Notes: a model not told the origin generated them from the letters alone. Shown: positions 43,426 through 52,900, counted from the stretch's first letter. The stretch is DNA of 64,000 bases from Streptomyces europaeiscabiei (GCF_036346855.1 NZ_CP107841.1:8498001-8562000), one strand, 5' to 3'. Program-made: numbers and translations.

Positions 43426-45858
43426 TCAGGGGGCAGGCAGGCCGTACGCGCGGTCGTAGTGCTGGGCGACCAGGACGCCGCTGTGGTCGCAGGCGAGCTG
43501 CCAGTCGTTGACGCCGGTCTCCAGGCCGTCGGTGAAGTTCCACAGGAGTCTGCCCTTGGCGGCGCCGATCGCGTAGATGCCGTTCTTGTTCTGGTGGGCG
43601 GGGACGTAGACGGCGTCGGGACCCGCGGTGACGGGCTGGTCGATGTTGAGGCGTGGCGTGGGGCAGAACCAACGGCGGGCGCCGGTACCGGCGTTGAAGG
43701 CGTACACGCCGGCGGGGTCCGTGCCGGTGACGTAGACGGTGTTGCCGTAGCCGCCGAGGGAGGCGAACATGCCGCGCTCGGGTTTCACCCGCCAGCGCAG
43801 TTTGCCGGTGGAGAGGTTCAGGGCCTCGAGTTCCCGGCCGATGGCGAACACCGTGCGGCTGAGCACGGCGAGGCCGGGCCGGAGGTCGTAGCCGACGGGG
43901 TGCCGCCACAGGACGCCGGAGCTGTCGGTGCTCCGGGCGGTGACATTGCGCAGGCCGTCGGCGTAGACGAAGAAGTCGGGGAGGATGACCGGCGCCAGCC
44001 GGACACCGACGTCCTCCGGGCTGATCGGGATGACCTCGGCGCGACGGCCCGCGAGGTCGACGCCGAACACCGTGTCCGTGGATGTCGCCACGCCCTGCTC
44101 CGCGGAGTCCCGCTGGAGCCGGACACCGATGACGGAGACGGCCCGGTCGTCGGTGGCACCCAGCAGTGTGTCGAACCGGAAGTCCGGCCCGAAGTCGATG
44201 GTGAAACGTTCCCCTCCGTCGACCGGGTCGACCCCGATCACCGTTGCCCCCTCGCCGAGGGCGATCGCGGCGTCGAAGGCCAGCACGGTCGGGGTGGGCG
44301 ACTGGCTGATCCCCTCGTAGACCCATTTGGGCCGGGTGCCGTCCTTGAGGTCGAGGCAGACCAGGTCACCCGGGCGGGTCTTCACCAGGGCCGTGCCGTC
44401 GTTGAAGACGGCGGGTGCCTGGAGCAGCGGGCCGCCGCGGTAGGTCCACAGCGGCTTCGGGGCCGGCCCCGCGGGCTCCGTCGACCGCACGGCCGCCTTC
44501 TCCGGCCGGCCGAGCACCAGGGCGGCGCCGGCCGCGGCGGCGGTGGCGGAGCCGGCTGACACGGTGAGGACCGTACGCCGTGACGGACCGGGCCGCGGGA
44601 CGGTGCGGCGATGCCCGGCGGAGGAGGGGCGGTACGGCTCCGGCTCCTCGGGGGCGGAATAGGGCTCCGGGCGGGAGTGGGGCCCGGATCCCGGCGGTTC
44701 GCCGCCGACACCGCCGGGCGACGGCACCCCGCCCTGTCGGCCCGGGTGTCCGGAGCCGTCGTACGGGCGGCCGGAGCCGGACGCCGACGGGTTCTCCGTG
44801 GGACCGGGTGCCTCGTGCTCGAAGTCGTACGCGACCCGGCTCTGCCGCGTGGCGTACGCGGCCCCGTCCCGCTGCGACCCGTAGGCGGGACGTTCCTGCT
44901 GGAAGCCGTACGCGGCAGGCCCGGTCCCGGTCCCGGTCCCGGGAAACGCGACCGGGGTGTTCGGTGCGGCGTCCAGGGTCTGGACCGCCGCCGCGCGAAG
45001 GGCGATCGAGGAGGTCACCGACGGGGGCAGCCAGCCGTCGCCCGTCAGATGCTCCACGCCCCCCGGCGCGCAGGCCGCGGCCAGCTTGTCCGGGGTGATC
45101 CGCAGCCGGGGGTCCTTGGTGAGACAGAGGTTGATGATCTTGTCCAGGGGCTCGGGCACACCCGTCAGGTCGGGTGCGCTGTGCACGACCTGGTAGAGAA
45201 GCGTGGCCGCGGCGGTGCCACTGAACGGCGCGTGTCCGGCCGCGGCGAACGTGAGCACCGAGCCCAGTGAGAAGACGTCCCCCTCGGGGCCCAGCGGCTC
45301 GCCCGTGGCCTGCTCGGGGCACATGTATTCGAAGGAGCCGAAGAGAGCGCCGGAGCGGGTGAGGTCATAGCCGTCGCTCGCCCGGACGATGCCGAAGTCG
45401 ATGACGCGCGGGCCGTCGGCGGCGAGGAGCACGTTGGACGGCTTGAGGTCGCGGTGCACCAGACCGGCGGCCTGGACCGAGATCAGTGCCTCGGCGATGC
45501 CGGCGCCCAGCACGAGCACCGACTCCGCCGGGAGCGGGCCGTGCGCGGCGACCGCCTCGGCCAGGGTGGGCCCGGCGATGTAGTCCGTGGCCAGCCACGG
45601 GATGGCGCCCTCCGGGTCGGCGTCCACCACGGGCGCGGTGTATCTGCCGCCGACCGCTCCGGCGGCCTCCACCTCGCGGCGGAAGCGGATGCGGAAGTTC
45701 TTGTCCCCCATCAGCTCGGGACGGATGGCTTTGACCGCGACGGTCCGCCCTTGTGGGGAGCGCGCCAGATAGACCCGTCCCATCCCTCCTGCGCCGAGCC
45801 GTGCCACGAGACGGTAGGGACCTAGCTCCTCGGGATCGTCTGAGCCCAGTGGTTCCAT
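43426..45858 (-). CDS. Ser/Thr protein kinase with PQQ-like propeller sensor domain
   Basis: About 810 residues. The kinase domain (residues 10-270) has GAGGMGRVYLA, the Lys of VAVKAIRPE, HRDLKPSN, DFGIVRA and SFEYMCPEQATGEP. A Pro/Gly/Tyr-rich linker leads to one hydrophobic segment (VLTVSAGSATAAAAGAALVL) near 480, then a PQQ/WD-type propeller that probably faces outward. I take ATG 45858 (MEPLGSDDPEELG) because homologues begin just before GPYRL; the frame is open to 46044. It probably senses an extracellular ligand; the targets are unknown. Confidence 0.88.
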   Translation of the reverse strand: MEPLGSDDPEELGPYRLVARLGAGGMGRVYLARSPQGRTVAVKAIRPELMGDKNFRIRFRREVEAAGAVGGRYTAPVVDADPEGAIPWLATDYIAGPTLAEAVAAHGPLPAESVLVLGAGIAEALISVQAAGLVHRDLKPSNVLLAADGPRVIDFGIVRASDGYDLTRSGALFGSFEYMCPEQATGEPLGPEGDVFSLGSVLTFAAAGHAPFSGTAAATLLYQVVHSAPDLTGVPEPLDKIINLCLTKDPRLRITPDKLAAACAPGGVEHLTGDGWLPPSVTSSIALRAAAVQTLDAAPNTPVAFPGTGTGTGPAAYGFQQERPAYGSQRDGAAYATRQSRVAYDFEHEAPGPTENPSASGSGRPYDGSGHPGRQGGVPSPGGVGGEPPGSGPHSRPEPYSAPEEPEPYRPSSAGHRRTVPRPGPSRRTVLTVSAGSATAAAAGAALVLGRPEKAAVRSTEPAGPAPKPLWTYRGGPLLQAPAVFNDGTALVKTRPGDLVCLDLKDGTRPKWVYEGISQSPTPTVLAFDAAIALGEGATVIGVDPVDGGERFTIDFGPDFRFDTLLGATDDRAVSVIGVRLQRDSAEQGVATSTDTVFGVDLAGRRAEVIPISPEDVGVRLAPVILPDFFVYADGLRNVTARSTDSSGVLWRHPVGYDLRPGLAVLSRTVFAIGRELEALNLSTGKLRWRVKPERGMFASLGGYGNTVYVTGTDPAGVYAFNAGTGARRWFCPTPRLNIDQPVTAGPDAVYVPAHQNKNGIYAIGAAKGRLLWNFTDGLETGVNDWQLACDHSGVLVAQHYDRAYGLPAP

Positions 45859-46184
45859 GACCTCAGCTGCCTGTTCGGTGAGGACGGGCGAGGATCGGCC
45901 CGCAGGTGGGGGGAGACCGACTGCTCCGGGCGGCTCCCGGTGACCGTTCCCCCAGGTGCTCCGGATCTCCCGGAGCCACGGCCCGCGCTCGGGCCGCCGG
46001 TCACGGGTGTCCCGAGTACTGCCCCGGTTCCTGAGCGGGGCCATGGGGCGCGATCGCTCGGACGGGGGTGACGTCAGCCTAGATGCTGGAGTGACAAACG
46101 GGCAGCGTTTTCAGCCAGCGCTTTAAACTTCTATTAAGTGAAGGGTTCACGCTTCTCACGTTCTGTACAAGGGGAGTTGACTCG
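45859..46184. other. Upstream region of the kinase gene, with an AT-rich patch
   Basis: The frame of the kinase gene continues to 46044, so part of this could be translated, but homologues do not need it. Bases 46079-46184 are unusually AT-rich for the region (TTTAAACTTCTATTAAG and TGTACAAGGGGAG), suggesting promoters for the kinase gene and perhaps for a plus-strand transcript across the repeat array. Confidence 0.45.
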
Positions 46185-46278
46185 ATGTCAGGTGACTCCT
46201 GTAAGCAGGCGGGACTGCCGAGCGACATCGCTGTGGCCGATCCACGCCGGTGCTTCGCCCGTGCTTCGTCGATCCTCG

Positions 46279-46600
46279 GGCCGGTCCTCAACCCGGTTCT
46301 CAGCCCGTCCTCGGGCCCGCCCTCAGGCCGGTCCTCGGGCCCGACCTCAGGCCGGTCCTCGGGCCCGACCTCAGGCCGGTCCTCGGGCCCGACCTCAGGC
46401 CGGTCCTCAGGCCGGTCCTCAGGCCGGTCCTCGGGCCCGCCCTCAGGCCGGTCCTCAGGCCCGACCTCAGGCCGGTCCTCAGGCCGGTCCTCAGGCCGGT
46501 CCTCAGGCCGGTCCTCAGGCCGGTCCTCAGGCCGGTCCTCAGGCCCGACCTCAGGCCGGTCCTCAGGCCCGACCTCAGGCCCGCCCTCAGGCCGGTCCTT
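46279..46600. repeat. 12-base tandem array (about 27 units)
   Basis: Units alternate mainly between GGCCGGTCCTCA, GGCCCGACCTCA and GGCCCGCCCTCA. About 27 copies run head to tail; nearly all are exactly 12 bases, one near the left end is 11. Since 12 is divisible by three, plus-strand frames stay open (repeats of SGRS/SGPT type), while one minus-strand frame has a TGA in each unit. The last unit forms the end of the NUDIX gene. Not CRISPR: there are no spacers. Confidence 0.9.
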
Positions 46601-47099
46601 CGACGGTTCGACCCACCCGGTTGCCGTTCTCCAGCTCGACCGTGCCCGTGCCGTCCGCCAGCGCGTCCAGGGCTGCGAGCACCCGGAGGCCGAGTGTCCC
46701 CGGGAGATGCCCGGTGAGTTCGGCGCGCGGGACGAGCCGCCACGACAGCAGCTCCTCCTCCTGCAAGCGGATCCGCTTCAACTCCTCGTCGCCGAGCACC
46801 CCGCCGTCGTACACGTACGCCACCAGCGGAGGCCGCCCCACGCCGTGCACCCAGTCCACGGCGAGCAGCCGCCCCGGCTCGACGTCCAGCCCGATCTCCT
46901 CCAGGGTCTCGCGCCGCGCGCCCTGCCTCGGGGTCTCCCCGTCGTCCGACTCGATCGTCCCGCCCGGAAGCGCCCATCCCTCGCGGTAGTTGGGCTCGAC
47001 GAGCAGCACCCGCCCCTCGGCGTCCCGGAAGAGCGCGGCGGCGCCGGCGAGGACACGGGGCAGGCTCGCGATGTACGCGGCGAAGTCCGAGGTGGTCAT
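46587..47099 (-). CDS. NUDIX hydrolase
   Basis: A 170-residue NUDIX protein. The NUDIX box reads [19 protein letters not shown] then TLEEIGLD, with two extra residues relative to the usual spacing. Flanking parts ([19 protein letters not shown] and [10 protein letters not shown]) are typical. It hydrolyses a nucleoside diphosphate linked to another group; ADP-ribose is plausible given neighbours, but not shown. The last four residues (EGPA) and the stop are inside the 12-base tandem array, so the original C-terminus may have been replaced. ATG 47099 is preferred to the longer upstream frame. Confidence 0.87.
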   Translation of the reverse strand: MTTSDFAAYIASLPRVLAGAAALFRDAEGRVLLVEPNYREGWALPGGTIESDDGETPRQGARRETLEEIGLDVEPGRLLAVDWVHGVGRPPLVAYVYDGGVLGDEELKRIRLQEEELLSWRLVPRAELTGHLPGTLGLRVLAALDALADGTGTVELENGNRVGRTVEGPA

Positions 47100-47163
47100 C
47101 CAGAAAGGGTAGACGGCCCCGAAGGGCGTGAAATCGGCGCTCGGGGAGCGCAACGACCGGCGC

Positions 47164-48261
47164 TCAGGAGCCGGAGGCCTTTGCCAACCGCACCGTGCGC
47201 TCCGCGAGTTCGCTGATGCGCACCCCGTCGAAGCCGAAGACGGCGCTGCGCACGGTGTCCTCCAACGGGTCCTTCCACCGGTCCGGAATCGCCGCCGCCC
47301 CGCACAGCACACCCGCCACCGAACCGGCGGTCGCCCCGTTCGAGTCGGTGTCCAGGCCGCCGCGGACGGTCAGCGCGATCGTCCGGGTGAAGTCGCCCTC
47401 GCCGTACAGCAGCCCGGCGGTCAGCACCGCCGCGTTCGGCACGACATGGATCCAGCCCAGCCCGGCCGTCTCCTCACCCACCGTGGTGAGCGTGTCCTCC
47501 CAGTCCACCCCGGCGTCGTGCAGTGACACGACCCGGCGCACGGTCCGGGCGAGGCGGCTGCCCGCCGGGATCACCGCCAGGGCCTCGTCCACGGCAGCCC
47601 GCACCCCCGGCGCCGTGAACGCCGCCGCGATCAGCGCCGCCGCCCACATCGCGCCGTACACCCCGTTGCCGGTGTGCGAGAGGACCGCATCGCGCCGGGC
47701 CAGCGAGGCCGCGCGCCGCGGCAGGCCCGGGCAGGTCCAGCCATGGACGTCGGCGCGGATGAGGGCGCCGATCCACTCCTGGTACGGGTTGTCGTACGTC
47801 GCGGTCAGTGGAGGCTTCAGACCCTGGGCGAGGTTGCGGTAGGCCGCCCGCTCCGCGGTGAACGTCTGCAGATACGGCAGCCGCAGCAGCCACAGGTCGC
47901 CGACCTGCTCGGTGCTGAAGCCGAAACCGTGCGTCTCCAGGAGGTGCAGCCCGAGGATCGCGTAGTCGATGTCGTCGTCACGGCAGCTGCCGTGGATCCG
48001 GCCGCGTACACAACTCCGCCACTCCGGCCGCAGCGCCCGCTCGTCGCTCTCGGTGGCCGGCTCGGGGAGGTAGTCGGTGAGGGGCAGGGCCGCGGCCTGG
48101 CGCAGATACCGGTCGATGCGCTCACGCGTCCACAGGTCCCCCTGCTCGACCGGTTTCCCGAGCATGTTCCCCGCGATCCGGCCCAGCCAGCCCCCGAGAA
48201 CACGGTCGGCGAGTGCTGCGCCCACAGGGGGCGCGACGGGTGTCGGGGTGGTGGGCGTCAT
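47164..48261 (-). CDS. ADP-ribosylglycohydrolase-family protein
   Basis: A 365-residue all-helical ADP-ribosyl-hydrolase (DraG/ARH) family member. It has GGWLGRIAGNMLGKPVE near the N-terminus, the metal-binding RDDDIDYAIL, and the C-terminal GGLDTDSNGATAGSVAG carrying the second pair of metal Asp residues. It removes ADP-ribose from proteins or small molecules. It is 64 bases upstream of the NUDIX gene on the same strand and likely shares its transcript, an attractive pair since NUDIX enzymes can degrade free ADP-ribose. Confidence 0.88.
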   Translation of the reverse strand: MTPTTPTPVAPPVGAALADRVLGGWLGRIAGNMLGKPVEQGDLWTRERIDRYLRQAAALPLTDYLPEPATESDERALRPEWRSCVRGRIHGSCRDDDIDYAILGLHLLETHGFGFSTEQVGDLWLLRLPYLQTFTAERAAYRNLAQGLKPPLTATYDNPYQEWIGALIRADVHGWTCPGLPRRAASLARRDAVLSHTGNGVYGAMWAAALIAAAFTAPGVRAAVDEALAVIPAGSRLARTVRRVVSLHDAGVDWEDTLTTVGEETAGLGWIHVVPNAAVLTAGLLYGEGDFTRTIALTVRGGLDTDSNGATAGSVAGVLCGAAAIPDRWKDPLEDTVRSAVFGFDGVRISELAERTVRLAKASGS

Positions 48262-48591
48262 GGTGGAGGTCTACCCGATTCCGGGCATGGTCGCTCGCGG
48301 GGCGGTGTACGGATGGGGGCGTGGAGTGGGCGGCGCCCGCGTGCGACGGAGCGGGCCGGCCACCGGCCCATGTGCGGTAGCTGCCGGGACTCCCTTCCGG
48401 GCCGGTGGCGGGGTGAGGCGTCCCCGGGGCCCGCCGGGGCCCGCCGGCCGCCGCTCTCCGGCCCGCACGCCGCCCCCGCGCGGTGTTCGGAGAGCGGGAC
48501 GGGGCATGACGTACGGGGCCGGGGCGGTTAGGGTCGCAGCGGCGCGACTGCCTTGACGTGCGCAAGGCCTGACGAGCGAGGGGAACGCAAG
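48262..48591. other. Divergent promoter region, GC-rich
   Basis: About 330 bases between the divergent ADP-ribosylglycohydrolase and glycerate kinase genes. There are repeated CCGGGGCCCGCC-type runs near 48422-48445 but no convincing operator or small gene. Confidence 0.4.
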
Positions 48592-49773
48592 GTGGCGAAC
48601 GCCGCAGTGGACGGGATCGAGACGGACATCGAGACGGACACGGCAGTCCCGCGGGTGCTGATCGCCGCGGACAAGTTCAAGGGCACACTGACGGCCGTCC
48701 AGGTTGCCGAGCGGGTCACGGCGGGCCTGCGCCGGGTGGTGCCCGATCTGGAGGTCGAGGCGTTGCCGGTCGCCGACGGCGGCGACGGCACGGTGGCCGC
48801 GGCGGTCGCGGCCGGCTTCGAACACCGCGAGGTACGGGTCGCAGGCCCGCTCGGTGAGCCCGTCACCGCCGCGTACGCGCTGCGCGGCGACACAGCCGTC
48901 GTCGAGATGGCCGAGGCCAGCGGGTTGCAGCGGCTCCCCGTCGGGGCCTTCGCGCCGCTCACCGCCTCCACGTACGGCTCCGGGGAACTGCTGCGTGCCG
49001 CACTCGACGCGGGCGCCCGCACGATCGTGTTCGGCGTCGGCGGCAGCGCCACGACGGACGGCGGCGCGGGCATGCTCGCCGCGCTCGGGGCACGCTTCCT
49101 GGACGCGGCGGGGGAGCCCGTCGGGCCCGGGGGCGGCGGCCTGCGCGACCTGGTGACGGCGGACCTGTCGGGCCTCGACGACAGACTCGCGTCGATCGAC
49201 CTCGTCCTCGCCAGCGACGTCGACAACCCGCTGACCGGGCCGAAGGGCGCGCCCGCCGTCTACGGGCCGCAGAAGGGCGCGAGCCCCGAGGACGTGGCGA
49301 CGCTGGACGCGGCCCTGGCCCACTTCGCGGCCGTCCTGGAGAAGACGGTCGGGGAGCACGCCGCCGAGCACGCTCTCGCCCCGGGCGCGGGTGCCGCCGG
49401 CGGCATCGGCTACGGCGCCCTCGTCCTCGGCGCCCGTTTCCGCCCCGGCATCGAGGTCATGCTCGACGTCCTCGGCTTCTCGGCGGCGCTGGAGAAGGCC
49501 ACACTGGTGATCACCGGCGAGGGCTCGCTCGACGAGCAGACCCTCCACGGCAAGGCACCCGCCGGGGTCGCGGCGGCCGCCCGGGCCGTCGGCAAGGAGG
49601 TCGTGGCGGTCTGTGGCCGCCTGGCGCTCCAGCCGGAGGCGCTGGGGCGGGCCGGTTTCCGCCGGGTCTATCCCCTGACGGACGTCGAGCCGGACGTGGA
49701 GCGCTGCATCGCCGATCCGGGGCCGATCCTGGAGCAGGCGGCGGAGCGGATCGGGCGGGACTTCCTCACCTGA
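48592..49773 (+). CDS. glxK: Glycerate kinase
   Basis: A 393-residue glycerate kinase (GlxK/GarK fold). Motifs: IAADKFKGTLTAVQVAE, PVADGGDGTV, GPLGEPVTAAYALRG, GGSATTDGGAGMLAALGARF, PGAGAAGGIGYG, ITGEGSLDEQTLHGKAP. It phosphorylates glycerate, feeding it to glycolysis. GTG start with GAGGGGAACG upstream. The first 20 residues, rich in acidic residues, extend beyond the usual start and may be dispensable. It ends 3 bases from the convergent hydrolase gene. Confidence 0.92.
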   Translation: MANAAVDGIETDIETDTAVPRVLIAADKFKGTLTAVQVAERVTAGLRRVVPDLEVEALPVADGGDGTVAAAVAAGFEHREVRVAGPLGEPVTAAYALRGDTAVVEMAEASGLQRLPVGAFAPLTASTYGSGELLRAALDAGARTIVFGVGGSATTDGGAGMLAALGARFLDAAGEPVGPGGGGLRDLVTADLSGLDDRLASIDLVLASDVDNPLTGPKGAPAVYGPQKGASPEDVATLDAALAHFAAVLEKTVGEHAAEHALAPGAGAAGGIGYGALVLGARFRPGIEVMLDVLGFSAALEKATLVITGEGSLDEQTLHGKAPAGVAAAARAVGKEVVAVCGRLALQPEALGRAGFRRVYPLTDVEPDVERCIADPGPILEQAAERIGRDFLT

Positions 49774-49776
49774 CCC

Positions 49777-51000
49777 CTACGGCAGGGGAATCAGATTGCC
49801 GTCCAGCTCCCTGAAGTACTTGCCGCTGCTGAGGCCCTCCACCTTGCCGTTCTTGAACCAGAGTTTCGAGAAGTGGTGGATGGCCTGGGCGGTGGTCTCC
49901 CACGCCAGGGAGTGGCTGGATCCCTCGAAGCAGAACATCAGCTTCTTCGCACCCCCGATGGCCGCATAGAGATCCGGAACGGAGAAATGCAGGTCGTCGG
50001 GCATCGGCGTCGGGCTGTTGGCCGTCCGGTCCAGTTCCCCGTAGAGGATGAGCACGGGAACCCTGTCGCCGAGCACGTACCTGCCCTCGCTCCGGAGCGG
50101 CACGGTCTTGCTGTTCCAGCCCCACCAGTAGGTGTTCCGGTATCGCAGGACACCCTCGTAGTCGCCGTTCGTCTGGGGTCCCCACTTGCTGCCGACGGGG
50201 TCGACCTCCATGCAGGCCGCCCACACACGCTCGTCGATGCCGGCCTCCCACAGGGAGGGGGTGCCGGTCAGCGACTTCTGGAATCCGGTCTTGCTGGCGA
50301 CATGCATCGGGAAGCCGAACAGGTTGGGCGGCTTGCCCACGGGCAGCGCGGTGACACCCGGCGGGCGCCCGAAGGGGTCGTCGGGCTTTCCCGACCACCG
50401 TCCTCGCGGCGGGAACATCGGAGCGAGGAGGAACAGGCTCTCGACGTCGTCGGGGTGCTGGAGGGTGTAGGGGCCCATGACGAACGCGGCCGCGGACCAG
50501 CCGACGAAGCGGATCCGCTTCCCAGGTCCGACCTGCGACTTGATGAACTTCACCACCGTCGCCAGCTCCGCCCCGTCACTCTCCGAATTGCCCAGCTCGG
50601 ACTTGTACGGGGGCGGGCCGGGCGCCGGGATGGTGTGGTCGACGAGGACCGGTTGCTGCTGCGCCGGATTGGTGTTGTACGGATCGTCCATCTGCCCCGG
50701 TCGGGGGGAGCGCCCGGAGCCCTGGAGGTCCACCAGGAAGACGTCGTAACCGACCTGCGCGAGTTCCTGTGCCCAGCTGTACCGGTTGGGGTCGCCGCCG
50801 GGCACCGGCGCGAGGTCGAAGCCCGCCAGCTCCGGCACGCTTCTGCCGTGCAGCATCAGCACAGGCTCGCGGTCGTGCGCGTGCCCGTTGCCAGGGGTGC
50901 CGTCGTACTCCCTCACGGGCAGTTCCAGCTCGATGCCGTCCGTCGCCGGGACCGTCGACCTGTGCTTGACCTTGTGCTCTCTGAGCTTGTAGGAGGTCAT
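49777..51000 (-). CDS. Alpha/beta hydrolase
   Basis: A 407-residue hydrolase-fold protein without signal peptide. PVLMLHGRS near residue 50, the nucleophile elbow RFVGWSAAAFVMG (GxSxA variant), ILYGELDRTANSP carrying the Asp, and FEGSSHSLAWE carrying the His. The AGGAG site is 6 bases before ATG 51000, which I prefer over ATG 51006, immediately next to that site. The substrate is unknown; the long insertion between the elbow and the Asp region suggests a sizeable lid. Confidence 0.8.
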   Translation of the reverse strand: MTSYKLREHKVKHRSTVPATDGIELELPVREYDGTPGNGHAHDREPVLMLHGRSVPELAGFDLAPVPGGDPNRYSWAQELAQVGYDVFLVDLQGSGRSPRPGQMDDPYNTNPAQQQPVLVDHTIPAPGPPPYKSELGNSESDGAELATVVKFIKSQVGPGKRIRFVGWSAAAFVMGPYTLQHPDDVESLFLLAPMFPPRGRWSGKPDDPFGRPPGVTALPVGKPPNLFGFPMHVASKTGFQKSLTGTPSLWEAGIDERVWAACMEVDPVGSKWGPQTNGDYEGVLRYRNTYWWGWNSKTVPLRSEGRYVLGDRVPVLILYGELDRTANSPTPMPDDLHFSVPDLYAAIGGAKKLMFCFEGSSHSLAWETTAQAIHHFSKLWFKNGKVEGLSSGKYFRELDGNLIPLP

Positions 51001-51202
51001 GCCCATCTCCTGACCATGGAGTGGAACAAATGATGTGAAATCCCCCTCTTCCACCGTGCTCCGCTTCCTCACTCCGAGCAACTTGTCCCCCACACGAGGT
51101 AGTTGACTCGTCAAGAGCAAACCGCGGACGCCCTTGAACCCGGAACGGGTGTGGCCCGAGCCGTGATGGCTCGGGCCACACCCGTCAGTGCTGGAGCGAA
51201 GG

Positions 51203-52066
51203 TCAGGGCAGCTGCGTCGCCCGCGCCTCACGCCGGTTGCCGCGGAAGTTGTTCACCCGCCGCGCCGTGGCGAAGAGGGGGATCACCGCGCCCATGACGA
51301 GCTGCAGGGCGCAGCCGGTCTGGAGGAGGAGCTGGCCGCCGGGGGCGTCGAAGGCCCAGGCCATCAGCAGGCCCATCGACAGGACGATCCAGGAGAGCAT
51401 CGCCCCCGCGAGGGGACCCCGCGGCTTCGGGTACTCGACCCGGCTCACCATCAGCCATGCCGTGCCGAGGATCGCCAGGAGGGTCGCCACGAAGGGCAGC
51501 TCAAGGAGCACGATCGACACGACGGTCAGCGCACCGAACGGCGACGGCATGCCCTGGAAGGTGCCGTCCTTGACCGTGACACAGGAGAATCTCGCGAGTC
51601 TCAGCACCACGGCCAGCAGCACGACGATCGCGCCCACCGCCGCCACCCGCTGGTGCGCGTCGTCCGCGACCATGCCGTAGACGAGGACGAAGTACGCCGG
51701 CGCCAGGCCGAAGCTGATCAGGTCGGAGAGGTTGTCCAGCTCCGCGCCCATCGGCGAGGAGCGGAGCTTGCGCGCCACTAGCCCGTCGAACAGGTCGAAG
51801 ATCGCCGCGCACAGCATCAGGATCACGGCGGTGGCCGCGCTGTGGCGGGCCATGCCGGGCTCCTGGCTACCGGTGAGGTCCGGGATCAGGATGCCGGTGG
51901 TGGTGAAGTACACCGCCATGAAGCCGCATGTGGCGTTGCCGAGAGTGAGGGTGTCCGCTATCGACAGGCGGAGAGAAAGAGGCATCTCCTCCTCTTCGTC
52001 GACCTCGTCGACCTCGTCGGCCTCGGGCACCCAGCCCGGCTGGGTCTCCGGATCAGTCACGGTCAA
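51203..52066 (-). CDS. pssA: CDP-diacylglycerol--serine O-phosphatidyltransferase
   Basis: A 287-residue membrane enzyme of the CDP-alcohol phosphotransferase family. The signature D-(x)2-DG-(x)2-AR-...-G-(x)3-D-(x)3-D is complete in FDLFDGLVARKLRSS then GAELDNLSDLISFG. About seven membrane segments; the acidic N-terminal tail EVDEEEE is cytoplasmic. It makes phosphatidylserine from CDP-diacylglycerol and serine. It overlaps the upstream psd gene by 14 bases, so the two steps to phosphatidylethanolamine are co-translated. Confidence 0.93.
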   Translation of the reverse strand: MTVTDPETQPGWVPEADEVDEVDEEEEMPLSLRLSIADTLTLGNATCGFMAVYFTTTGILIPDLTGSQEPGMARHSAATAVILMLCAAIFDLFDGLVARKLRSSPMGAELDNLSDLISFGLAPAYFVLVYGMVADDAHQRVAAVGAIVVLLAVVLRLARFSCVTVKDGTFQGMPSPFGALTVVSIVLLELPFVATLLAILGTAWLMVSRVEYPKPRGPLAGAMLSWIVLSMGLLMAWAFDAPGGQLLLQTGCALQLVMGAVIPLFATARRVNNFRGNRREARATQLP

Positions 52067-52709
52067 TGCGAGTCACCCCAGCCACGGTCTTCTGACCCAC
52101 CTCGACGTCGATCTCCACACCCTCGGGCAGGTAGATGTCGACGCGCGAGCCGAAGCGGATCAGCCCGATCCGGTCACCCTGCTCGACCTTGGTGCCCTCG
52201 GGGATGTACGGGACGATGCGGCGAGCCACGGCGCCGGCGATCTGGATCATCTCGATGTCACCGAGTTCGGTGTCGAAGTGCCAGACGACGCGCTCGTTGT
52301 TCTCGCTCTCCTTGTTGAACGCCGGCACGAACCCGCCCGGGATGTGCTCGACCGACGTCACCGTGCCGGACAGCGGCGCGCGGTTGACGTGGACGTTGAG
52401 CGGGCTCATGAAGATCGCGACGCGGGTACGTCCGTCCTTCCACGGCATGATGCTCTGCACCACTCCGTCGGCGGGCGAGATGACCCGGCCCTGGGCGATC
52501 TCACGCTCGGGGTCGCGGAAGAACCACAGCATGCCCGCCGCCAGCGCGGTGGCGGGTACGGCCACGGCCCGAGCGGCACCGGAGCGGCGCGAACGGGCGA
52601 GACTGAGTGCTGCGGTGGCGACGGTCGGGAGAAGCCACGGCGATGCTCCGCGCGCGAGCCGTACGCCGACGAGGCTGTCGCGTGGTGCAGAGGTTTGGCT
52701 GTGGGGCAT
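52053..52709 (-). CDS. psd: Phosphatidylserine decarboxylase
   Basis: A 218-residue short-type pyruvoyl decarboxylase. It has an N-terminal membrane-anchoring segment, WFFRDPEREI, SPADGVVQSI, MSPLNVHVNRAPLSG and RFGSRVDIYLPEG, where the Ser of GSR is the expected self-cleavage site. It converts phosphatidylserine to phosphatidylethanolamine, acting with pssA, whose start lies inside its 3' end. Confidence 0.93.
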   Translation of the reverse strand: MPHSQTSAPRDSLVGVRLARGASPWLLPTVATAALSLARSRRSGAARAVAVPATALAAGMLWFFRDPEREIAQGRVISPADGVVQSIMPWKDGRTRVAIFMSPLNVHVNRAPLSGTVTSVEHIPGGFVPAFNKESENNERVVWHFDTELGDIEMIQIAGAVARRIVPYIPEGTKVEQGDRIGLIRFGSRVDIYLPEGVEIDVEVGQKTVAGVTRIDRD

Positions 52710-52833
52710 GGATGACCTTCGTAGCGGATGATGCCGCGCGGTGACTGGGGACGGCGGCTTTCCGGGGATCGTACCGGTCGCGGACCGCAACTGGGCAAGC
52801 CAGGAAGCGGAGTCGACGACCGAAGAGTACTCA

Positions 52834-52868
52834 CGGGGTGTGATCTTCTTCTCGTAGAAAACACCCCG
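52834..52868 (-). terminator. Hairpin downstream of the ethylmalonyl-CoA operon
   Basis: CGGGGTGT and ACACCCCG form an 8-pair stem, with TTCT/AGAA able to pair further inside. It lies 32 bases past the acyl-CoA dehydrogenase stop and upstream of psd, a suitable place to end the catabolic operon transcript. There is no clear T run. Confidence 0.5.
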
Positions 52869-52900
52869 AACCAGACAACCGACCCCGGGCCGGACTTGGG

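Noticed and set aside
43426..46044. The longest start (46044) for the Ser/Thr kinase
   Set aside because: The extra 62 residues are low-complexity Arg/Pro/Gly, and kinases of this type start a few residues before GPYRL; ATG 45858 fits better.
46279..46600. Possible CRISPR array
   Set aside because: The units are 12 bases, directly abutting, with no spacers, and no cas genes are present.
46185..47216. Plus-strand frame of 343 codons through the 12-base repeats into the NUDIX gene
   Set aside because: Its second half is plain antisense of NUDIX and ADP-ribosylglycohydrolase sequence. Only the first part (start, ribosome site, repeats) was kept as an observation.
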